Made by a program: the position numbers and the translations under genes
Notes under the pieces: generated by a model
Database searches by the model: none
Told to the model about the DNA's origin: nothing
Seen by the model: only the letters and a program-made list of their open reading frames with translations
Source of the DNA: an uncultured Sphingopyxis sp.
GTDB taxonomy: Bacteria; Pseudomonadota; Alphaproteobacteria; Sphingomonadales; Sphingomonadaceae
Reading direction: 5' to 3'
DNA length: 35,542 bases
Assembly: GCA_937873425.1 (NCBI GenBank)
Contig: CALMYE010000061.1
Coordinates: 1-35,542, forward strand
Shown: positions 16,943 through 25,543 of the stretch, piece by piece
Layout of the letters: each line of letters opens with the position of its first letter
Position numbering within the stretch: position 1 is the first letter of the stretch

Positions 16943-17308
16943 ATGGTTGCACCCTTCGTCATTGAGACCGACGAGACGGGCGTCATCAGCGTCGTCGCGA
17001 GCGGTTTCTGGTCCGCCGACGATCTTGAGGGCCATTTTGTCGACCTGAAGACGGCGGTCGAAGCGGCGCGGGCGCGGTTCGGCGTCGTGCGTGTCCTGGT
17101 CGATCTGCGTGCGAGCCGTGTGCAGTCGCAGGAAGTTTTCGACCGGCTGCGCGAAGCGACGAGTGCGACATATGGCGAGCGTGATCGCATCGCGATCGTT
17201 GCGGAATCGACGCTGCTCACGATGCAGATGCGGCGGCTGGATGCCAAGGCGGGGCGCGCCGCCTTCGCCGATGTCCGGACGGCGCGCGACTGGCTGCTGT
17301 CAGCCTAG
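16943..17308 (+). CDS. Small STAS/SpoIIAA-like protein of unknown function
   Basis: This 121-residue soluble protein alternates strands and helices like SpoIIAA/STAS-like proteins. It runs FVIETDETGVISVVASGFWS, a helix through LKTAVEAARARFG, VRVLVDLRASRV, a second helix, DRIAIVAES, and a final helix DVRTARDWLLS. ATG 16943 has AGGAG at good distance. It ends the mhpD-F-E-SDR operon, 15 bases after the SDR stop, so it is probably co-expressed. No catalytic residues stand out. Such proteins are often found singly in proteobacterial operons without assigned function. A binding or stabilising role for a pathway protein is possible but not shown. Confidence 0.75.
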   Translation: MVAPFVIETDETGVISVVASGFWSADDLEGHFVDLKTAVEAARARFGVVRVLVDLRASRVQSQEVFDRLREATSATYGERDRIAIVAESTLLTMQMRRLDAKAGRAAFADVRTARDWLLSA

Positions 17309-17340
17309 GGTCATTCCGGTCTTGAAGGAGGCGATTGAAA

Positions 17341-17466
17341 CCCTTCCTCTTCAGAGGAGGGGCAGCGAGACTTGGCAGCTTGCTGCCTAGTCGCAGCGGG
17401 GTGGTGCTCGAAACCTTGCGCGCTGTCGCGCGCCACCACCCCAACCCCTCCTCTGAAGAGGAGGGG
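17341..17466. repeat. Palindromic repeat element, copy A (22-base terminal inverted repeats)
   Basis: The ends 17341-17362 and 17445-17466 are inverted copies matching at 21 of 22 bases, and each contains its own small palindrome CCTCTTCAGAGG. The interior carries a hairpin core, GACTTGGCAGCTTGCTGCC followed by TAGTCGCAGC. The same core plan recurs in copy B at 29404-29570. The element is non-coding and fills most of the gap between the STAS-like gene and the hydratase remnant. Confidence 0.8.
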
Positions 17467-17498
17467 CTTTGCCTGCTTCAATCAGCGTCGGAAAGACT

Positions 17499-17651
17499 CT
17501 AAGCTATCGATACCGCGACGCTGCCGAGCCGGTCGACATCGAGCGTGACGCGATTGCCCGGCGCGAGCGCCTCGACCGCTGTCGCACCGCCCGCCATCAC
17601 CACATCGCCGGCCTTGAGCGGTTCGCCCGCCGCCGCTGCGGGGTGCCCGCA
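17499..17651 (-). pseudogene. C-terminal remnant of an MhpD-type hydratase
   Basis: The leftward frame reads [20 protein letters not shown] and continues for about 20 more residues to a TAG at 17499. It lines up with the end of the intact MhpD in this window, [20 protein letters not shown]. Only this last domain strand is left. The piece begins six bases after the ohr stop codon, and GHPAAAA just before it may come from a further internal deletion. No start codon or ribosome site supports expression. It suggests that a second hydratase gene once stood here and was cut off by the rearrangement that brought ohr/ohrR next to the cluster. Confidence 0.7.
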
Positions 17652-17656
17652 CCGCG

Positions 17657-18082
17657 TCAGGCGGCGAGCGTCAGGCGGACGTCGAGGCTGCCGCGGGTCG
17701 CGTGCGAATAGGGGCACACGACATGCGCCTGATCGACCAGCTGCTGCGCCACGTCCGCCTTGATGCCGGGCAGGGCGATCGTCAGGGCGACGTCGAGGCC
17801 GAAACCCTGGCCGTCGTCGCGCGGGCCGATGCCGACCGCGGCGGTCACGGTGCTCGCCTCGTCGATCTTCACCTTGCGCTGCCCGGCGACGAATTTCAGG
17901 GCGCCGAGGAAGCAGGCGGCATAGCCGGCCGCGAACAGCTGTTCGGGATTGTTGCCGTCGCCGCCCGGCCCGCCCAGTTCCTTCGGAGTGACGAGCGCGA
18001 CGCTGAGCGCGCCGTCGGTCGTCGATGCCTGGCCCGTGCGGCCGCCGGTGGCCGTCGCTTCGGTGCGATAGAGAATTTTCAT
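17657..18082 (-). CDS. ohr: Organic hydroperoxide resistance protein (Ohr/OsmC family)
   Basis: This 141-residue thiol peroxidase reduces organic hydroperoxides to alcohols. The N-terminus KILYRTEATATGGRTG and the LGGPGGDGNNPEQLFAAGYAACF stretch (given here only in part as a family mark) are typical of Ohr rather than OsmC. The two redox cysteines lie in AACFLGAL and VVCPYSHATRG. ATG 18082 has AAGGAG six bases upstream. The gene is divergent from an OhrR-type MarR regulator, and TTATCGCGATAA palindromes occupy the intergenic region. Its 3' end abuts a hydratase remnant. Peroxide-resistance genes often accompany aromatic oxygenases, but the pair is not obviously part of the cluster regulon. 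Confidence 0.95.
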   Translation of the reverse strand: MKILYRTEATATGGRTGQASTTDGALSVALVTPKELGGPGGDGNNPEQLFAAGYAACFLGALKFVAGQRKVKIDEASTVTAAVGIGPRDDGQGFGLDVALTIALPGIKADVAQQLVDQAHVVCPYSHATRGSLDVRLTLAA

Positions 18083-18116
18083 GATCGTCTCCTTCGGTTT
18101 CAATTCGCCATAATGA

Positions 18117-18128
18117 TTATCGCGATAA
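18117..18128. promoter_or_regulatory. Probable OhrR operator A
   Basis: TTATCGCGATAA is a perfect 12-base palindrome, 35 bases before the ohr start codon. A second copy lies 53 bases away, close to five helical turns, so two dimers would sit on the same DNA face. Confidence 0.7.
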
Positions 18129-18169
18129 ATGTTAGATAGGATGGCGAAGGCCCCTTGTCCAGAAAATAA

Positions 18170-18181
18170 TTATCGCGATAT
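18170..18181. promoter_or_regulatory. Probable OhrR operator B
   Basis: TTATCGCGATAT repeats operator A with one base changed; the inner ten bases TATCGCGATA are a perfect palindrome. It lies 46 bases before the ohrR start and would serve autoregulation. Confidence 0.7.
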
Positions 18182-18227
18182 ATATCCCGGCACGACGTCC
18201 GTTCCGGACGCGCCCAGGGAAATGACG

Positions 18228-18701
18228 ATGACCGACGACATGACCGCGATCCCGCTCGACGACCATCTGTGCTACGCCATCTATTCGGCGGGCATCGCGA
18301 TCCAGCGCGCGTACAAGCCGCTGCTCGACGCGCTCGGGCTGACCTATCCGCAATATCTGGTGCTCAACACGCTGTGGCAGCAGGACGGCCAGACGGTCGG
18401 CGGAATCGCCGAGCAGCTCGCGCTCGAATCGAGCACGCTGACGCCGCTGCTTAAGCGGCTCGAGGCGTCCGGGTTCGTCCGGCGGACGCGCAATCCGGAC
18501 AATGAGCGGCAGGTGATCGTGGCGTTGACCGAAGAGGGAAGGGCGCTGCGTTTGCGGGTGGGATGTCTTGCGGACAGGATGCTGGCCGCGTCGGGCCGGT
18601 CGCCCGCTGCGCTCGGCGACCTCAACCGCGACGTCAAGGCGCTCCGCGACGCCATCTACCGCCATATCGGCGGGTGGAAGGTGGCGGAGGCGACTCCCTG
18701 A
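18228..18701 (+). CDS. ohrR: MarR-family organic-peroxide sensor (OhrR)
   Basis: This 157-residue winged-helix repressor is predicted to sense organic hydroperoxides by oxidation of the N-terminal cysteine in DDHLCYAIYSA, the place of the reactive cysteine in OhrR proteins. The winged helix spans TVGGIAEQLALESSTLTPLL and the wing RRTRNPDNERQVIVALTEEG (last residues of each only approximate domain edges). ATG 18228 was chosen because AGGGA lies seven bases before it; ATG 18222 is too close to that site. It is divergent from ohr with two palindromic operators between. Pairing with ohr makes the OhrR assignment strong. Confidence 0.93.
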   Translation: MTDDMTAIPLDDHLCYAIYSAGIAIQRAYKPLLDALGLTYPQYLVLNTLWQQDGQTVGGIAEQLALESSTLTPLLKRLEASGFVRRTRNPDNERQVIVALTEEGRALRLRVGCLADRMLAASGRSPAALGDLNRDVKALRDAIYRHIGGWKVAEATP

Positions 18702-18877
18702 GCGCGATCATGTTGCAGTGCAAACTGTTGCTTTTCAGTCACAAATTTCCGGAAAATCCCCGGGCTGACGCCGTCGCGCGTTGACGCGGCGTTCCGGCCC
18801 GATAGAGCGGCGGGCTCCCGCTGGAGTATCCCCTCCTTGGCCCATCGGGCCGCGCTTCGGCGGGTCGGAGAGAAATC

Positions 18878-21490
18878 ATGACCCTGCGCAACATATTGTT
18901 GGGCGCCACCATGCTGTGCGCCGCGACCACCCCCGCCATCGCCTTCGCCCAGGACGCCGCGCCGGCGGACGCGAACGACTATGGCAACGAGATCATCGTC
19001 ACTGCGACCAAGCGCGCGCAGACGCTGCAGGACACGCCCGTCGCCGTCTCGGTGACCTCGGCGGCGGATATCGAGAACGCCCAGATCCGCGACTTGATCG
19101 ACCTGCAGTCGGCGGTGCCCAGCCTGCGCGTGTCGCAGCTCCAGTCGAGCGCCAACACCAACTTCATCATCCGCGGCTTCGGCAACGGCGCGAACAATGC
19201 CGGCATCGAACCATCGGTCGGCGTGTTCATCGACGGCGTTTACCGCTCGCGTTCGGCGGCGCAGATCGGCGACCTCCCCGCGGTCGAGCGCATCGAGGTG
19301 CTGCGCGGTCCGCAATCGACCTTGTTCGGCAAGAACGCCTCGGCGGGCGTGATCAGCATCGTCACGCAAAAGCCGCAATATGATTTCGGCGGCAGCGCCG
19401 AGGTCACCTACGGCAATTATGACGCGATCACGGTGAAGGGCAATGTCACCGGCCCGATCGGCGATACGGTCGCCTTCTCGCTCGGCGGCAATTTCAATCG
19501 CCGCGACGGCTATGCGCAGGACCTGAAGCTCGGCACCGACGTCAACGACCGCAACCGCTGGGGCGTGCGCAGCCAGCTGTTGTTCGAGCCGACCGACGCA
19601 CTGTCGATCCGCCTGATCGGCGATTATGACAAGATCGACGAGAATTGCTGCATCGCCGGCAATGTCATCGCCGGCCCGACCGTCGCGATCACCAACGCGC
19701 TCGCGGGCGGCCCCAGCGTCGATCCGAACAACCCCTTCTCCTACCGCGTCTACAATAATTTCCTCTCGTCGAACGAGATCGAGAATTACGGCGGCTCGGC
19801 GCAGATCGACTATGATCTGGGCGCGCTCGCGCTGACCTCGATCACCGCCTATCGCGAGGTGCGCGCCGATACCGACCAGGATTCGGACTTCACCGGCGCC
19901 GACCTGATCGGCCGCAACAGCCAGCAGCTCGGCATCGACACCTGGACGCAGGAGCTTCGCCTGACCTCCGACTTCGACGGCCCGGTCAACTTCCTGCTCG
20001 GCGGCTATTATTTCCACGAGAAGATCGACCAGAAGAACGACATCAATTTCGGCATGCATTTCCGCCCCTATGGCGACGCGCTGATCCGCGCCGCGAGCGG
20101 CAATGCGCTCAACGTCGCGATGCTCGAACAGACGTTCGGCGCGATCGAGGGCAATCCGGCGCGATATGTCGGCACCTTCTTCCGCGCGGGCGACGGGCTC
20201 GATGAATCCTATCGCATGACCAACACCGCCTGGTCGATCTTCGGCACCGTCGATTTCGAGGTCACCGACCGGCTGACGCTGACCGCAGGCGCCAATTATA
20301 CGCAGGACCGCAAGCGTTTCTCGACCGGCACGGTCAGCACCGACGTCTTCTCGGGCCTCGACCTCGACGCGGCGGCCTATGCGCCCTTCCGCAACCAGCT
20401 GCTCCTCGGCGGCGCGTTGCAGCAGGCGGGGGTCAACCCGAACGATCCGGCGGCGGTCGCGGCTTTCGCGACCAATCCGGCGACGGCGCCGATCTTCCAG
20501 CAGTTCGTGGCCTTCGCCAACGCCAACCAGAACAACCCGGCGGCGAACCCGCTCGGCGGACTGCGCGCCTTCCAGTTCCTGCCGCCCTTCCTCAACCTGC
20601 CCAACGCGGTCGAGCCGGGCCGGACGAAGGACAAGGACCTCGCCTGGAGCGTGCGCGCTTCCTATGAGCTGACCGACACGGTCAACATCTATGCGACCTA
20701 TGCGACCGGCTTCAAGGCGAGCTCGGTCAACCTGTCGCGCGACAGCCGCCCGCTCGCGAGCGACCTTCCGGCGATCACCGCCGCCGGGCTGCGCACGACC
20801 AACCTCGTCGCCGGCTCGCGCTTCGCGGCGCCGGAAGAATCCGAAGTCTATGAATTCGGGCTCAAGGCGAACTGGTCGGTCGCGGCGCTGAACCTCGCGG
20901 TGTTCAAGCAGTCGATCAAGGGCTTCCAGTCGAACATCTTCACCGGCACCGGCTTCGCGCTCGCCAATGCGGGCAAGCAGTCGACCTGGGGTTTCGAGTT
21001 CGACGGCTCGGTGCGTCCGGTCGACGGGCTCAACCTGACGCTGGCGCTGACCTGGCTCGACCCGAAATATGACAGCTTCGTCGGCTCGGCCTTCGGCGAC
21101 ATCTCGGGCAGCCGGCCCGCGGGCATTCCGGACCTGGCGATGTCGCTCGGCGGCACCTATACGCATGAATTCGCGGGCGGCACGCGCGCGATCCTGCACG
21201 TCGATTATCAGTATGAAAGCCCGGTGCAGATCGTCGAGGGGCTCGGCGGCTTCCCGACCCCGGCCGAAGGACTGCTGATCGCGCAGGGCCTGAAGCGCGA
21301 GGTCAACCAGCTCAACGCCTCCTTCACCGTGGCGCTGACGAACGGGCTGGAGGTCGGCGTGTGGGGTCGCAACCTGACCAACGCCACCTATCTGACGACC
21401 GTCTTCCCGGCGGTCGCGCAGGCGGGCAGCGTGTCGGGCTATCCCAGCCAGCCGCGCACCTATGGCGGCATGGCGCGCTTCAAATTCTGA
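18878..21490 (+). CDS. TonB-dependent outer-membrane receptor
   Basis: This 870-residue outer-membrane transporter begins with a signal peptide ending near AIAFAQDA. It has the TonB-box-like EIIVTATKRAQTLQDTPVAV, a plug with IRGFGNG and VLRGPQSTLFGKNASAG, and a barrel ending in MARFKF with terminal Phe. It lies alone after ohrR, with about 175 bases of leader. That leader holds a small palindrome TTGCAGTGCAA at 18713-18723 that may be regulatory. The gene is convergent with another receptor, and both share one terminator. It carries no copy of the cluster operator. Its substrate cannot be told from sequence; sphingomonads use such receptors for plant sugars, aromatics and siderophores. Confidence 0.94.
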   Translation: MTLRNILLGATMLCAATTPAIAFAQDAAPADANDYGNEIIVTATKRAQTLQDTPVAVSVTSAADIENAQIRDLIDLQSAVPSLRVSQLQSSANTNFIIRGFGNGANNAGIEPSVGVFIDGVYRSRSAAQIGDLPAVERIEVLRGPQSTLFGKNASAGVISIVTQKPQYDFGGSAEVTYGNYDAITVKGNVTGPIGDTVAFSLGGNFNRRDGYAQDLKLGTDVNDRNRWGVRSQLLFEPTDALSIRLIGDYDKIDENCCIAGNVIAGPTVAITNALAGGPSVDPNNPFSYRVYNNFLSSNEIENYGGSAQIDYDLGALALTSITAYREVRADTDQDSDFTGADLIGRNSQQLGIDTWTQELRLTSDFDGPVNFLLGGYYFHEKIDQKNDINFGMHFRPYGDALIRAASGNALNVAMLEQTFGAIEGNPARYVGTFFRAGDGLDESYRMTNTAWSIFGTVDFEVTDRLTLTAGANYTQDRKRFSTGTVSTDVFSGLDLDAAAYAPFRNQLLLGGALQQAGVNPNDPAAVAAFATNPATAPIFQQFVAFANANQNNPAANPLGGLRAFQFLPPFLNLPNAVEPGRTKDKDLAWSVRASYELTDTVNIYATYATGFKASSVNLSRDSRPLASDLPAITAAGLRTTNLVAGSRFAAPEESEVYEFGLKANWSVAALNLAVFKQSIKGFQSNIFTGTGFALANAGKQSTWGFEFDGSVRPVDGLNLTLALTWLDPKYDSFVGSAFGDISGSRPAGIPDLAMSLGGTYTHEFAGGTRAILHVDYQYESPVQIVEGLGGFPTPAEGLLIAQGLKREVNQLNASFTVALTNGLEVGVWGRNLTNATYLTTVFPAVAQAGSVSGYPSQPRTYGGMARFKF

Positions 21491-21541
21491 AAGCGGCGGG
21501 GGAGGGGGCGGTCCCCACTCCTCCGCCCCCGCAGACAAAGA

Positions 21542-21575
21542 AAAACCCGGCCTCTCCGCCGAGAGGCCGGGTTTT
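21542..21575. terminator. Bidirectional terminator between two convergent TonB receptors
   Basis: AAAACCCGGCCTCTC and GAGAGGCCGGGTTTT form a perfect 15-base-pair stem around CGCC. T-rich tracts follow on both strands, so it can stop transcription from either receptor gene. Confidence 0.95.
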
Positions 21576-21595
21576 CTTTCGGCGTCAGCCGCGGG

Positions 21596-24508
21596 TCAGA
21601 ATTTGAACCCGGCAGCCAGGCCGTAGCGGCGCGGGTCGAGCGTGAACACGTTGGTGAACAGGCCCGACGACTGGTCGGTGACATAGAGGCCCGTGACCGG
21701 CTGGCTGTCGAAGATGTTCTGGACGAACGCCCTGACAAACCATTTCTTGTCGACCCCGTTCAGCTGGATCTGGGCGTTCGCCTGGGCATAGCCGTTGATC
21801 TTGTTGATCCGGCCGTTGAAGATATTGCCATAGCTGTCGCCGGTGTAGCTGATGTCGAGACGCGGGGTCAGCGACATGTCGTTCGAGAAATTATGCGTAT
21901 ATTGCACGCCGGCGCTGAACTTGACGTTCGGCGCCTGCGGCAGCTTATTGCCGCGGATGTTCACCGGCACCCCGGCATTCTCGACCGTGACGCCGCCGAA
22001 CAGTGCGCCGACCGTCGCCGCATTGCCCGCCAGCACGTCGCAGATGCTGAAGGCGCCCGGCGAATTGATGCCGCTGGCGGTGCCGAAGCCGGCCGGCCCC
22101 TGGAGGCCGAGGCTGCCGTTGATCGCGGTGACATAGCCGACGGTCCCCGCGGCGTTGCCGGCGGTCGTCGGGACCACGGCGCAGTTGGACCCGTTGGTGA
22201 TGTCCTTGATGATCACCGTGTCCGACCGGCCGCCCGAAGGATCGCGCGGATTGCCCAGGAACTTGTCGCTCGACACTTCGGTGTTGAGGTAGCTTGCGCC
22301 CAGGTTGATCACGAAATCGCGCGTCGGGGTGATGACCGCTTCGGCTTCGAGGCCCCAGATGTTGGCGTCGACATTGTCGTTGACCGAGGTGCGGGCGACG
22401 ATGCGGCTGAGCTGCAGATCCTTATACTGGTAATAGAAGCCGGTGACGTTCAGCTGCAGCGCCCCGAAGCGGTTCTTCGACCCGATCTCGAACGCGTTGA
22501 CGATTTCGGGGACGAAGGCTTCGGGGACGGCGAAGACCGGTTGCAGCGGCGGGTTGATGCCGCCCGATTTATAGCCGCGCGAATAGCTGGCATAGATCAG
22601 ATTGTCGGGCGTGACCTTCCAGTCGATCACGGCGCGACCGGTGACCTCGTCGAAGCCGACGCGGCGGATCTGGAACGGCTGGGCGCCGGGGATGCCGGCA
22701 TCGGCGTCGAAGGTGCCGGCGAAGGGCGAGTTGAATGCGCTGCCCGTCGTGCCGAAGGGGACGAGGAAGCTGGCCAGCGTCGAACGCGCGACGACCTGCT
22801 TCTTGTCGTTGGTGTAGCGCAGGCCGGCAGTCAGCTTGATCGAGTCGCTGAACTCGAAATAGCCCTCGCCGAACAGGCCGTAGGACTTGACCCTCAGATC
22901 GTCGGTGTTGTTGCGGAAGAAGGGCGTGCCGAGGAAGGACGGCGGCAGCGGCCCGGCCGGCGGCGCGGTGCCGAGCGCGGTGAAGGTGCCGAGGATGCCG
23001 GTCAGATAGTCGATCCCGAACGAGTTCACATAATAGCTGTTCTCGGTCAGGTGCGACTTGCCATAGATGCCGCCGAGCAGGAAGTTGAACGGCCCGTCGA
23101 AGTCGGAACCGATGATCAGTTCGCCCGACCAGCTGCTGCTCTTCTGGTTCGACCGGTCGAAGTCCTGCGGGGTCGCGGTGCAGGTGGAGAAGCCGCCAAA
23201 GGAGCCGAGCCCGGTTTCCTCCGACAGCGAGGTGCAGAGCACCCCGCCCGGACCGTTCGGGATCAGCGCATTGGCGATCGGCGCGAAATAGGATGCCGGC
23301 AGGCCGGGAATGCCGCCCGCCGCAGCCGCGGCGAGCGCGCCCAGCGCGGGCGCGAAGAAGCTGCGGTCCTGGATCGACAGGTTATAGTCCTGCTGGCTGT
23401 CGACACGCGCTTCCTGATAGACGCCCGCGAGCGAGACGTTGATCGCGCCGAAGCTGTGTTCGAGCCGGCCCTGGAGCTGAAGCTCGTCGGAGAAATAGGT
23501 CGGCTTGTAGTCGGTGTTGACCACGCGCGGATCGGCGATTCCCTGGAAGGTCGACAGCGCATCGGGGCCATAGAGGCTGCCGAGGCCGAAGGCGGTCGGA
23601 ATGCCGCGGATCGCAAGGAATTCGCGGCTGGTCAGCACGCCGACGAAGGTCGAGTTGGCGTTGGTGACGCCCGCGTCGCGGCGGTTGTTCAGACAGCCGA
23701 GGACGCCGGTGGGATCGCGCTGGCAATATTGCTTCTGGATGCGCATGCGATTGTCGTCCTCGCGGAAATAATATCCCATGAGGTCGAGCGTGGTGTCGGG
23801 GGTCGGCTGCCAGCGGATCGAGCCGCGGATCGCATACATGTCGCGGTCGTCGATGCGGCTGTTGTCGAAGATGTTGCGCGTATAGCCGTCGCGGTTGAGG
23901 TAGAAGCCCGCGATGCGGACGCCCAGCGTGTCGCCGAGGGGCAGGTTGACCATGCCCTTCGCCTTGATGCTGTTGTAATTGCCATATTCGAACTCGCCCG
24001 ACGCGCCGAAGCCCGACATGTCGGGCTTGGCGGTGACGACATTGACCACGCCCGAGGTCGCGTTGCGGCCGAACAGCGTGCCCTGCGGCCCGCGCAGCAC
24101 CTCGATGCGTTCGAGGTCGAAGAATTCGGTTTCGAACAGGCGGGTGCCGATCAGCGGCGATTCATTCTGGTGGATCGCGGTCGCGCTGTCGCAGCTGACG
24201 CCGACGCACAGGTCGCCGATGCCGCGGATCGTGAAGCTCGACGAGGTGAAGTTGGTCTTGGTGAAAGTGACGTTGGGCAGCGTGAGCTGAAGGTCGGACG
24301 GATTTTCGATCTGCTGCGCTTCCAGCGCTTCCGCCGAAAAGGCGCTGACCGCGATGGGAACGTCCTGCAGGCGTTCGGACTGGCGCTGCGCGGTGACGAC
24401 GATCTCGCCGCCGAACGCATCGGTTTCGGTTTGCGCGTCCTGCGCAAGCGCCGGCGTCGCCACCGACATCGCAAGGATCGACGTTCCGATCAGTGCCTTG
24501 AACTTCAT
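21596..24508 (-). CDS. Large TonB-dependent outer-membrane receptor
   Basis: This 970-residue receptor has a signal peptide ending at ATPALAQDA, a TonB-box-like GGEIVVTAQRQSERLQDVPI, a plug with IRGIGD and VLRGPQGTLFGRNATSGV, and a barrel ending in AAGFKF. ATG 24508 is preceded by GGGAGG; a TTG one codon before also reads open. It is longer than the other receptors here. Several cysteine pairs occur in predicted loops, such as LCVGVSC in the plug and YCQRDPTGVLGC in the barrel, so disulfide-braced outer loops are likely. It is transcribed away from folE and shares a terminator with the convergent receptor. Substrate unknown. Confidence 0.94.
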   Translation of the reverse strand: MKFKALIGTSILAMSVATPALAQDAQTETDAFGGEIVVTAQRQSERLQDVPIAVSAFSAEALEAQQIENPSDLQLTLPNVTFTKTNFTSSSFTIRGIGDLCVGVSCDSATAIHQNESPLIGTRLFETEFFDLERIEVLRGPQGTLFGRNATSGVVNVVTAKPDMSGFGASGEFEYGNYNSIKAKGMVNLPLGDTLGVRIAGFYLNRDGYTRNIFDNSRIDDRDMYAIRGSIRWQPTPDTTLDLMGYYFREDDNRMRIQKQYCQRDPTGVLGCLNNRRDAGVTNANSTFVGVLTSREFLAIRGIPTAFGLGSLYGPDALSTFQGIADPRVVNTDYKPTYFSDELQLQGRLEHSFGAINVSLAGVYQEARVDSQQDYNLSIQDRSFFAPALGALAAAAAGGIPGLPASYFAPIANALIPNGPGGVLCTSLSEETGLGSFGGFSTCTATPQDFDRSNQKSSSWSGELIIGSDFDGPFNFLLGGIYGKSHLTENSYYVNSFGIDYLTGILGTFTALGTAPPAGPLPPSFLGTPFFRNNTDDLRVKSYGLFGEGYFEFSDSIKLTAGLRYTNDKKQVVARSTLASFLVPFGTTGSAFNSPFAGTFDADAGIPGAQPFQIRRVGFDEVTGRAVIDWKVTPDNLIYASYSRGYKSGGINPPLQPVFAVPEAFVPEIVNAFEIGSKNRFGALQLNVTGFYYQYKDLQLSRIVARTSVNDNVDANIWGLEAEAVITPTRDFVINLGASYLNTEVSSDKFLGNPRDPSGGRSDTVIIKDITNGSNCAVVPTTAGNAAGTVGYVTAINGSLGLQGPAGFGTASGINSPGAFSICDVLAGNAATVGALFGGVTVENAGVPVNIRGNKLPQAPNVKFSAGVQYTHNFSNDMSLTPRLDISYTGDSYGNIFNGRINKINGYAQANAQIQLNGVDKKWFVRAFVQNIFDSQPVTGLYVTDQSSGLFTNVFTLDPRRYGLAAGFKF

Positions 24509-24946
24509 CAACAGCCTCCCTTTTTCGACCCGCCCTGCGGGCCGCCCAATTGAATCGCTCCAAATCGGGAGGGGATATGTCCAGACAGGGCTACGGGCGC
24601 CGGACCGCGTCGATCCAGCGCGTGCGCGTGCGCGAAACAGTGTAGCCAGCCGTGCTGGTCATCGTCCTCTCCCACCCGCGCCCGGGGATTGGCGCCGGCA
24701 TCTCCATCACGACCCGCTTTGCGCAGGTTCTGTAATATCCTGAAACTGCGCCCAGTTGACGAGAGCGTCAAGGGACTTGTTCATCGGCGCGCGAGAACAA
24801 TTTTCTTGCGTCACCGGTGTCGGGAAAAGGTCCGATTCCGCAACGTAAACTTGGGTTTGGGCAGAAAATTCTTCGCGCGGCGCTCTTGCGCATCGGCGAA
24901 ATCGCGCCGAAAAGTGCGACATGAAAGCAACAGTGAAAGCGGGGCG
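24509..24946. other. 438-base intergenic region between a TonB receptor and folE
   Basis: The two flanking genes diverge, so both promoters must lie here. A possible rightward -35 element TTGACG at 24756-24761 is followed at 17 bases by a poor -10 (GTTCAT). No copy of the cluster operator, no convincing gene and no strong hairpin was seen. A nine-codon open frame at 24921-24950 overlaps the folE start by ATGA, but there is no evidence that it is translated. Confidence 0.6.
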
Positions 24947-25543
24947 ATGACGAAGGTGGAAACGGGTCCGGACGGCAAGCCGGTGGTCCCGGACGAGGTG
25001 CTGGACGCGGTTCGCACGCTCATCACATGGGCCGGCGACGACCCGTCGCGCGAGGGGCTGCTCGACACGCCGCGCCGCGTCGCGCGCGCCTGGCTCGAAT
25101 ATTGCCAGGGCTATGCCGAGGACCCCGCCGTCCACCTGTCGCGCACCTTCGAGGAGGTCGGCGGCTATGACGAGATCGTCATGCTGCGCGACATCCCGTT
25201 CCAGTCGCATTGCGAGCATCATATGGCGCCTATCACCGGCAAGGCGTCGATCGCCTATCTGCCCCGCGACCGCGTCGTCGGCATCTCGAAGCTGGCGCGC
25301 GTGCTCAACGGCTTCGCCCGCCGGCTTCAGGTGCAGGAGCGGCTGACCGCCGAGGTTGCCCAGTGCATCTGGGACAATCTGAAGCCGCACGGCGTTGCGG
25401 TGGTGATCGACGCGCAGCACGGCTGCATGACCGGGCGCGGCGTCCGCACGCCGGGCGTCGGCATGGTGACCAGCCGCCTGCTCGGCAATTTCCTCGAGGA
25501 CGACCGCAGCCGCAAGGAAGTGCTCAGCCTGATGGGTTATTGA
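24947..25543 (+). CDS. folE: GTP cyclohydrolase I
   Basis: This 198-residue enzyme converts GTP to 7,8-dihydroneopterin triphosphate, the first step of folate synthesis. The zinc ligands known from E. coli FolE are present: Cys89 and His92 in SHCEHHMAPI and Cys160 in HGCMTGRG. EGLLDTPRRVA, ISKLARVLNGFARRLQVQE and the C-terminal region to SLMGY match the family. ATG 24947 gives the normal short N-terminus; the frame is open further upstream but the extension is arginine-rich and without family match. Its stop overlaps the convergent methyltransferase end by seven bases. Confidence 0.96.
   Translation: MTKVETGPDGKPVVPDEVLDAVRTLITWAGDDPSREGLLDTPRRVARAWLEYCQGYAEDPAVHLSRTFEEVGGYDEIVMLRDIPFQSHCEHHMAPITGKASIAYLPRDRVVGISKLARVLNGFARRLQVQERLTAEVAQCIWDNLKPHGVAVVIDAQHGCMTGRGVRTPGVGMVTSRLLGNFLEDDRSRKEVLSLMGY

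Noticed and set aside
17341-17466. Palindromic element read as a terminator for the mhpD operon
   Set aside because: Stems are strong but no T-run follows the main hairpins on the operon strand, and the same structure recurs between divergent genes at 29404-29570.
18656-21538. 960-codon open frame antisense to the second TonB receptor
   Set aside because: Same reason: low-complexity charged translation opposite a receptor with signal peptide, plug and barrel end.
21893-24553. 886-codon open frame antisense to the third TonB receptor
   Set aside because: Shadow of a real gene; composition is Arg/Ala/Asp-rich and unstructured.
24921-24950. Nine-codon frame overlapping the folE start
   Set aside because: Could be a leader peptide by its ATGA overlap, but it lacks a ribosome site and any regulatory codon run.
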